Positions 1 through 5,300 of a stretch of DNA of 7,542 nucleotides are shown here, one piece after another. The notes under the pieces were generated by a model. It had not been told where the DNA came from, made no database searches, and saw nothing but the letters and a program-made list of their open reading frames with translations. The position numbers were made by a program, and so were the translations under genes. How positions within the stretch are numbered: position 1 is the stretch's first letter; each line of letters opens with the position of its first letter. Origin of the DNA: Patescibacteria group bacterium (lineage in GTDB: Bacteria > Patescibacteriota > Microgenomatia > UBA8517); assembly GCA_025057695.1 (NCBI GenBank), contig JANWVB010000056.1, positions 1 through 7,542 of the forward strand, in the 5' to 3' direction.

Positions 1-516
1 TATAATCCCTTCTTTTGGCGGTGAATCACGTCCGTCTGTAAAAACATGCACACAAACATCGCTAAGCAATTCTTTTTTGCAAAATTGCAAAAGAGCATAA
101 ATATGATCCCTTGCAGAATGAACCCTACCGCTACCAACAAGACCTAATATGTGAAGCGTGGAATTATAATTTCTAACATGATCTGCCGCCATCAAAAATG
201 CCTTATTTTCATAAAAACTACCTTTCTCTATTGCAACATTTATCCTCTTAAGGTCCTGAAGTATCACTCTGCCAGCACCAATTGTTAGATGTCCTACTTC
301 TGTATTGCCAACCTCATTTGCTGGCAAACCCACAGATTCTCCCGAAGCTATAAGCTCAGTATGTGGGTAATCCTTTAACAAAGACAAAAAATTAGGCATT
401 CTTGCCTGAGAAATAGCGTTCCCGGGTGAAGGCGGAGCAAGACCAAACCCATCTAAGATAACCAACACTGTGGGTTTAACAAGGTTTTTTTTTACAAAAA
501 AAGGCAGACCAAACAT
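1..516 (-). CDS. gpmI: 2,3-bisphosphoglycerate-independent phosphoglycerate mutase, N-terminal 172 residues (runs off left edge)
   Basis: This glycolytic and gluconeogenic enzyme interconverts 3- and 2-phosphoglycerate in the cytoplasm using two metal ions (alkaline phosphatase superfamily). Visible landmarks are VLVILDGFG (residues 17-25, metal-binding Asp22), PHTELIASGESVGLP (51-65), the active-site loop GNTEVGHLTIGAGR (70-83), a VHS motif with His133, and FTDGRD (159-164). The order and spacing match GpmI; about 340 further residues should lie beyond position 1. The start at 516 adds roughly ten residues before the conserved strand compared with typical family members, and I see no Shine-Dalgarno sequence. 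The gene lies 37 bp after the stop of the upstream minus-strand gene, so the two are probably cotranscribed. Oddity: residue 72 is Thr (ACA codon, positions 301-303) where the family normally has the phosphorylated catalytic Ser. Family assignment is secure; the effect of Thr72 is unknown. Confidence 0.95.
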   Translation of the reverse strand, partial: MFGLPFFVKKNLVKPTVLVILDGFGLAPPSPGNAISQARMPNFLSLLKDYPHTELIASGESVGLPANEVGNTEVGHLTIGAGRVILQDLKRINVAIEKGSFYENKAFLMAADHVRNYNSTLHILGLVGSGRVHSARDHIYALLQFCKKELLSDVCVHVFTDGRDSPPKEGII

Positions 517-553
517 ATTTTATTTTTGTACTTTTTCTATTCAAATTTAAAAA

Positions 554-1330
554 TTAAAAAATCAGTATCATGTAAGCGATACCTAGTCCCACTAAAACTA
601 TAACAATAGTTAACACAATATTCATTATTACTGTTAACTGTATCACATTTTTGGCCAACGGGTTTCTGCCAATCGCTTCAATACCAGCTCTTGAAGTTTT
701 GCCAAAATAAAACATTCCAAGAGTGAAAGCTATGATAATTATTATAATCGCAAGCAAATACCTTAAAGACTCTAATGGCTGAAAAATAGGAACAGCAAGT
801 CCTTGCCTGATAAATTGCAAAATATTGCCCCTTTGTCCTGACAAAATGGTTGTGGGGTGAATATTTACCATCATTTGTATTACTCCAGTTTCACTACCTG
901 AAAAATTTTCTAACGCAACTCCTAAAACATAACCATTCCTTGTAGCTTTTTGAGCCACTCCCGGTATTTTACTGCTTGTTAATAAATCTCCTTCTGTGAT
1001 ATCACCACCCGCGTTTGTTACTCGAACAAGAGTAACTCCAGAAGTAATAACTAAACGGCCATTAGCAAGACTAGTATCAACAATGGCTGTGGACGGATTA
1101 TCATTTATTACACCATACATGGATGGGTCATATTCGTCTTTGCAAGCTGAATTTCCATTTCTGTAAGTGCAAATAACAGATAAATTTTCAATTTTGCCAA
1201 CAACAATCGCGCTTGTGGCAATAGAAGATGATGAAATATCTGCAAAAACAATCACGGGAATTGTTGCGGTAATTACAAAGAACCCAAATAAAAACGAGAG
1301 CACAATTGAAAATACTTTTTGGACTACCAT
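554..1330 (-). CDS. Secreted/membrane protein: signal peptide, tail-fibre-like ectodomain, subunit-c-like C-terminal helical hairpin
   Basis: I do not recognise a named family for the full 258 aa. Residues 4-30 form a signal peptide or signal anchor ending VIVFA before Asp31. Residues 31-185 should be extracytoplasmic, with Cys54 and Cys63 able to form a disulfide. Residues 108-143 (GGDITEGDLLTSSKIPG, then YVLGVALENF) resemble the C-terminal peptidase-G2-like or tail-fibre-like domain of large Patescibacteria surface proteins; this is recognised by eye. Two membrane helices follow at about 190-209 (an isoleucine run) and 234-257, joined by a polar loop containing GIEAIGRNPLAKN (216-228). Loop and second helix resemble F0 ATP synthase subunit c, but the acidic proton-binding position in helix 2 is Ile242. 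The start at 1330 is the first codon of an N-terminus that makes a good signal sequence. No Shine-Dalgarno is visible. It is probably the first gene of an operon with gpmI. The function is unknown. Confidence 0.85.
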   Translation of the reverse strand: MVVQKVFSIVLSFLFGFFVITATIPVIVFADISSSSIATSAIVVGKIENLSVICTYRNGNSACKDEYDPSMYGVINDNPSTAIVDTSLANGRLVITSGVTLVRVTNAGGDITEGDLLTSSKIPGVAQKATRNGYVLGVALENFSGSETGVIQMMVNIHPTTILSGQRGNILQFIRQGLAVPIFQPLESLRYLLAIIIIIIAFTLGMFYFGKTSRAGIEAIGRNPLAKNVIQLTVIMNIVLTIVIVLVGLGIAYMILIF

Positions 1331-1342
1331 ACACTAATAAAC

Positions 1343-1372
1343 ATAATATTACACATAAAAAGCATAAATCAA
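1343..1372 (-). promoter_or_regulatory. Candidate promoter for the 258-aa gene and gpmI
   Basis: Read on the minus strand, TTGATT (1367-1372) is followed after 18 bp by TATTAT (1343-1348). This would give a very short leader before the ATG at 1330. The surrounding DNA is so AT-rich that chance matches are expected. The alternative at 1416-1445 is about equally good. Confidence 0.3.
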
Positions 1373-1415
1373 AACAAAATCACAAATTCTTTTCAAAATA
1401 AATCAAAAAAACAGC

Positions 1416-1445
1416 CTAATATCAGAACACACAAACAATCGTCAA
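1416..1445 (-). promoter_or_regulatory. Alternative candidate promoter for the minus-strand operon
   Basis: On the minus strand, TTGACG (1440-1445) is followed after 18 bp by TATTAG (1416-1421). The -35 element is closer to consensus than in the nearer candidate, but the -10 element is weaker. It would give a leader of roughly 75-80 nt. Confidence 0.25.
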
Positions 1446-1636
1446 ATTTTTACTTATCGTTAATTAAAACGCTGTGTTCTTAAAAGAAACACATCCACTT
1501 TTTATATATAACAATAACAAAACAAAAAATTTTATGCTTCTTAATTCAAAAATTCAAAAAACAATATGTGTCAGATTTAAAATGTTTGTTGTGTGAAATT
1601 AAGTAACATGATCACAATAACAATAAGCCTTTGGAA

Positions 1637-1675
1637 TTTGGACATTTTTTTTAGAAGCAAAATGTCTAAATTTTT
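1637..1675 (+). terminator. Terminator-like hairpin with no assigned gene
   Basis: TTTGGACATTTT (1637-1648) pairs with AAAATGTCTAAA (1659-1670) over 12 bp with a single G-U wobble and a 10-nt loop. Five T residues follow directly (1671-1675). This is the strongest intrinsic-terminator shape in the gap, read on the plus strand. The only upstream plus-strand reading frame is a 20-codon one at 1534-1596 with no convincing start signal, so what it would terminate is unclear. The stem is AT-rich, so efficient termination is uncertain. Confidence 0.4.
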
Positions 1676-1948
1676 AGAACACGAGTCTAAGTTTTATATA
1701 AAATTACCGATTAAAATTTTACACCATCAAAAAAAATTCAAGTCTTTTGCAATATATGCGCACAAATCTCTGTGTATAATTTCATAAGATGTGATCTGAA
1801 AATTATTTGAAAAATTTTCTTCCCATTTATTATTTAAATTAAATCTAACACAAATTAATTTCTAAGAAAGAACAAAAATCAAAAAAGTTAATGTGAAAAT
1901 AAAAACATATCTTGAAATTACGAATTAGCAAGTTTTAAACAAATTAAC

Positions 1949-1976
1949 AAAAAATAAACACACTATATTTAGTGTG
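1949..1976 (-). terminator. Intrinsic terminator candidate downstream of the 22-aa frame
   Basis: CACACTA (1959-1965) and TAGTGTG (1970-1976) form a perfect 7-bp stem with a 4-nt loop. On the minus strand it is followed by TTTATTTTTT (1958-1949). Spacing and orientation fit a terminator for the small minus-strand frame at 2001-2069. Confidence 0.45.
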
Positions 1977-2000
1977 CATATCAATATTAATTTGCGGTAA

Positions 2001-2069
2001 TTATTCTGCCAAGATTTGAGTGCTCGTGAAAACTATTAAAAGCGCCGCCAGAAGTCGTAAAAAACGCAT
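2001..2069 (-). CDS. Possible 22-aa hydrophobic, signal-peptide-like small protein or gene remnant
   Basis: The minus strand has ATG at 2067-2069 and TAA at 2001-2003. The 22-residue product begins MRFLRLLAALLIVF and ends ILAE: two early Arg residues, a Leu/Ala/Ile/Val core and a polar end, as in a signal peptide or a very small membrane peptide. It lies in a locally less AT-rich patch, and a hairpin plus T-tract follows 24 nt after the stop on the same strand (1949-1976). I see no Shine-Dalgarno and only a weak -10 (TAAAAT) upstream. It could be a small membrane peptide of the type I toxin style, the front of a decayed secreted-protein gene, or chance. The opposite strand also has an unlikely 22-codon frame (2020-2088). 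Confidence 0.3.
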   Translation of the reverse strand: MRFLRLLAALLIVFTSTQILAE

Positions 2070-2105
2070 TTTTTGCAAAAATTACTAACTAAAATTTTAA
2101 GCAAT

Positions 2106-2134
2106 TAAACGCTAGCACGAATGCGTTTATTTTT
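2106..2134 (+). terminator. Terminator-like hairpin, plus strand
   Basis: TAAACGC (2106-2112) pairs perfectly with GCGTTTA (2123-2129) around a 10-nt loop, followed by five T residues (2130-2134). No plus-strand gene ends here unless a small RNA does. On the minus strand the same hairpin would sit in the leader of the 22-aa frame. Confidence 0.3.
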
Positions 2135-2140
2135 CTGATC

Positions 2141-2281
2141 TTTGACAATTGTTTATAAAACCAGAAACAACACAACCAGTTAGGATACTAATCCTAGATG
2201 GCAATATTTTTTTAAATTTGTTTTTGTAAACAAATTCATAAACTTTTAAAAAAATTTGCATAGATACCAACAATTGACAAA
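2141..2281. repeat. 141-bp segment bounded by 13-nt inverted repeats with internal hairpins (structured RNA or MITE-like element)
   Basis: TTTGACAATTGTT (2141-2153) and AACAATTGACAAA (2269-2281) are inverted repeats matching at 12 of 13 positions. Inside lie a perfect 6-bp hairpin TAGGAT-ACTA-ATCCTA (2181-2196) and a long AT stem in which GCAATATTTTTTTAAA (2201-2216) pairs with TTTAAAAAAATTTGC (2245-2259) with one bulge. That stem encloses AATTTGTTT (2215-2223) opposite AAACAAATT (2228-2236). The nested layout could be a folded leader RNA or small RNA, or a miniature inverted-repeat element. No target-site duplication is obvious. The core CAATTG is itself palindromic, which weakens the inverted-repeat argument. 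Confidence 0.4.
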
Positions 2282-2308
2282 TCCTCCCCAAATTGACTTA
2301 ATTTAAGT
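2274..2308 (+). promoter_or_regulatory. Candidate promoter and palindrome for the giant gene
   Basis: TTGACA (2274-2279) is followed after 17 bp by CTTAAT (2297-2302, four of six consensus bases). The putative -10 lies inside a perfect odd palindrome, ACTTAA-T-TTAAGT (2296-2308), a place where a repressor or MerR-type activator could act. The leader would be about 85 nt and would include the inverted repeat at 2350-2378. Confidence 0.3.
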
Positions 2309-2349
2309 TAGGCAATCTTAGACAATCCAAATCTATTTGAACAATCTGT

Positions 2350-2378
2350 TTTTTAGACACACTAAACATGTCTAAAAA
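2350..2378. promoter_or_regulatory. Perfect 10-bp inverted repeat just upstream of the giant HTH gene (operator or leader hairpin)
   Basis: TTTTTAGACA (2350-2359) and TGTCTAAAAA (2369-2378) are perfect inverted repeats around a 9-nt spacer and end 14 bp before the ATG at 2393. Since the gene begins with a DNA-binding domain, an autoregulatory operator is plausible; as RNA it would form a stem close to the start codon. No T-tract follows, so it is not a terminator. A related TGTCTAAA occurs in the hairpin at 1659-1670. Confidence 0.45.
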
Positions 2379-2392
2379 TCCAAAACTGCCTT

Positions 2393-5300
2393 ATGAAATC
2401 ACAACAAACTTTATCAATCAAAGAAGCCGCTAAAATCCTGAAAGTCTCAGAAAAAACTTTAAGAAGGTGGGAGAAAAAAGGCATTCTCACACCAATTAGA
2501 ACATCAGGTGGGCATAGAAGATACGATCCTAAAATCATTCAATCGATCAAAAGTAAAAAATCTAGAAAAATTTTGAAAAAAATTAATGGAATTTTTGTCA
2601 ACTCAAATATAAATTCGCCTCAAAGCGCAATCAATCAAGATCAAGCTGTTAACCCTCCTATTTTTTATGAAAAAATTCTTGCGGAAAAAACAAAAGAGGT
2701 AGAAAATACAAAAGAATACTTTAAGAAACTAAATTTTCCAGAGCATAATTTCGGAGTCGTAAGCGATAAAAATTCACCGCAAGATTTTTCGGATAAACAA
2801 TCTGCGGACATATCATCATTTTCAGATTCAAAAAATGCAAAAGTCGCAGAAAAAAATTTGATAGATAAATACCAACTTGGTACAACATACGATAGAATTC
2901 CCAAATCAAAACATCTCTTCAAATTAGCAAGTGCGTTTATCTTTGTTTTTCTTGTAATTCTGATTGCAAAAAATATATATGCAAACAAACATATAGAAAA
3001 CTTATTAACACTTGGGAAAAATAATATTCAATCAATCGTAAATCTTGGCAAATTTCAAAAAACAAAAAAAGAATTAATAAGCGATCACATAAGCGTAGAA
3101 ACAAAAAAGGTCTTGGCGGCTTCAAGCTTTAGCAATATTACATTTCAGGTAAATGTGGATGGCATTTTTACTCAAGATATATATGCAAATAAAATTTTGC
3201 ACGCAAATGGAGGAATAATCTCTTCAACATCCGAAACATTTGATCTCTTAAGTGAGAATGTGAACACATTATCAATAGGGTTAGCGGCATCTCAAATATC
3301 AATTGGCTCAAATCAAGGGCAAACAATAGTTGGAAACTCACTTGAAGTAAGAGGCACAAGCAATGACATAGCGGGAACTTTAAACTTATCCGGCAATATA
3401 CTTACTTCAGACAATGACCTAGTAATAAACCCTGGAGGCGGAGGTGTTGTGATCGGCACGGGGACACCCAATTCGATTGATCTGGCTGGAAACGATTTGC
3501 TAGTTTCCGGCGACACAGAAATAAAAGGCACTACTTTTATAAATGTGCTTTCTATAAACAACGATGTCATAACAGATATAACAGGATCAGGATTAACTGT
3601 GTCTAATGGAAGTTTGCAAACCACTCTTGGAAATTCAATATCTTCTGGGGAAATAGAAGATGGAACAATAAAAGCAATAGACTTTCATAACACAAACACA
3701 CCCTTAAACGGACAAATACTTTCTTATGATTCCTCTACTGGCGGATTTACATGGATTGCCGCTTCAACAGTTTCAGGACCTTGGACAGATTCTGGTAACG
3801 AAGTATATCTAACAGACACAACAGACAATGTTGTAATAGGCGCAACAACTCCAATCTCATCTTCCACCCTATCTATTGTTGGCACAAGCAACAGAATCCA
3901 ATTTTTAGTAAGAGGAAACAGTGTCCAAACCGCCAATATTTTTGAAATAGAAAATTCTCTAGGGAACAATCTACTCACTGTTGACAATAATGGAAACATA
4001 ACTCTAGCCACTGGAGCCGATTTGATAATTGGTAGCATTGGGCTAAATGATGTTGGTAGTGGTAGCACCACATCTGGAGCTAATCTAATAGGAGTATATG
4101 ATGAATTCGATAACTCAAACTCAACAAATTTGCAAGCCGTTCTAAATGATCTTGATGCCGCAATAGGATCCGGAGCTTCTAAATTCACTCAACAAACCGG
4201 ATTTATTTATCTTACCAATACAACAGATAGCGTAACAATCGGGGGCACAAACGAACTTGCAAAACTAGCAATCGACGGGGATACAAACGAAGTGCAACTT
4301 TTGGTTCAAGGGCACTCGATACAAAGCAATTTCCTAGCTGTTTTTGAACAATTTGATGGCACAGATGTTTTTACAATCTCTAATTCTGGAAATTTATCTA
4401 CAATTGGAGATTTTGCCATCAATGGCGGAGATCTTACAACTACTGCAACTACTTTCAACTTATTAAACTCCGGTGTAAGCACTATAAATTTCGCGCAATC
4501 TGCAACAAATGTTAATTTTGGGATGGCAGGTGGAAATTTCACTATTGCAAGCAATGTAACCATAAATGGAACGCTTACAACTGCCGCTAGCAACTTTGCA
4601 GCAGACGGCGCCACAATATTCACTCCATCAGGAACAAATGACGTGACCTTTAATCTTGATGCAGATTCAACAGTAATAATTAATGGACTTTTGTCAGGAA
4701 CACCAGCCAATGGGCTTTGTCTAGACGCTTCAAACAATTTAATTACTTGCGATCCTGCTATCACAATTAACATGCAAGATGCATATGACAATGATCCAGA
4801 TGGCTCAAATGTAATAGTAAATCTAAACTCAAACGATGACTCAATAATTTTTAGAAATCCACTCACAGGAGGAACAGATAGCGGATATATACTTTTGATT
4901 GATCAATTAAACACAAGCTCTGTAGACGGGCTTCGCATTTCTCAATCTGGAACAGGCATAGGTTTAAATATCACATCAAGTTCAACAGGAACGCTTGGCA
5001 GTTTTATTTCAACAGGAGCGGTCACAACAGCAGATGGAATAATTATTGCCGCTTCAAATGCCGCGGGAGTAATCACAGACGCTTTGGATGTATCTGATCC
5101 AGAAATAGTTAATGCCATAAATATTGGCGCAAACACAATACTTGGGACAACAGGAGTTATAGATTTTACCAATTTTGATGTCTCAGCAGGCGGAAATGTC
5201 ACTGCTGTGAGTTTTACGGTTGGCGGCGACACAATTAATGAATTTGCAGGCAATGGCTTGATTGTCAGTTCTGGAGCTTTGACAATTAACCTTTTCACTC

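Larger units (their letters stand above)
1331..2392. other. Long AT-rich divergent intergenic region with scattered hairpins
   Basis: This stretch separates the minus-strand operon from the plus-strand giant gene. No tRNA, rRNA, tmRNA, SRP or RNase P signature was found by eye. A perfect TATAAT lies at 1775-1780 (plus) without a matching -35. Minor hairpins are 1474-1492 (GTGTTCTT against AAGAAACAC, one bulge) and 1798-1819 (GAAAATT/AATTTTC). AT-rich palindromes are at 1692-1703 (TTTTATATAAAA) and 2070-2081 (TTTTTGCAAAAA). Stronger structures are listed separately. Base composition is more balanced between about 1990 and 2130 than on either side. The region is unusually long for a compact, Patescibacteria-like genome and probably holds regulatory sequence, small RNAs or a decayed gene. 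Confidence 0.6.

Noticed and set aside
1534..1596. Plus-strand 20-codon frame ahead of the hairpin at 1637
   Set aside because: It has no ribosome site or protein character; mentioned only as a possible reason for the terminator-like hairpin.
1775..1780. Perfect TATAAT as a promoter
   Set aside because: There is no acceptable -35 at 15-19 bp and no downstream gene for about 600 bp; such matches are expected by chance in DNA this AT-rich.
1593..1787. Plus-strand 64-codon frame starting with GTG
   Set aside because: It has no ribosome site, contains a strong hairpin plus T-tract (1637-1675), and its Lys/Ile/Phe-rich product looks like translated AT-rich intergenic DNA.
2020..2088. Plus-strand 22-codon frame encoding a basic peptide (KSAARSRKKR)
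   Set aside because: It starts with GTG directly after a stop, has no ribosome site, and overlaps the signal-peptide-like minus-strand frame almost exactly; one is the shadow of the other, and the minus-strand one has better context.
2142..2159. TTGACA followed by TATAAA as a promoter
   Set aside because: The spacing is only about 6 bp, far too short; the TTGACA belongs to the inverted repeat arm at 2141-2153.
2665..3359. Minus-strand frames of 62-107 codons opposite the HTH, linker and TM part
   Set aside because: Their sequences are Phe/Leu/Ser-rich reverse complements of AT-rich Lys/Asn codons, with no domain, and they overlap a much better sense gene.
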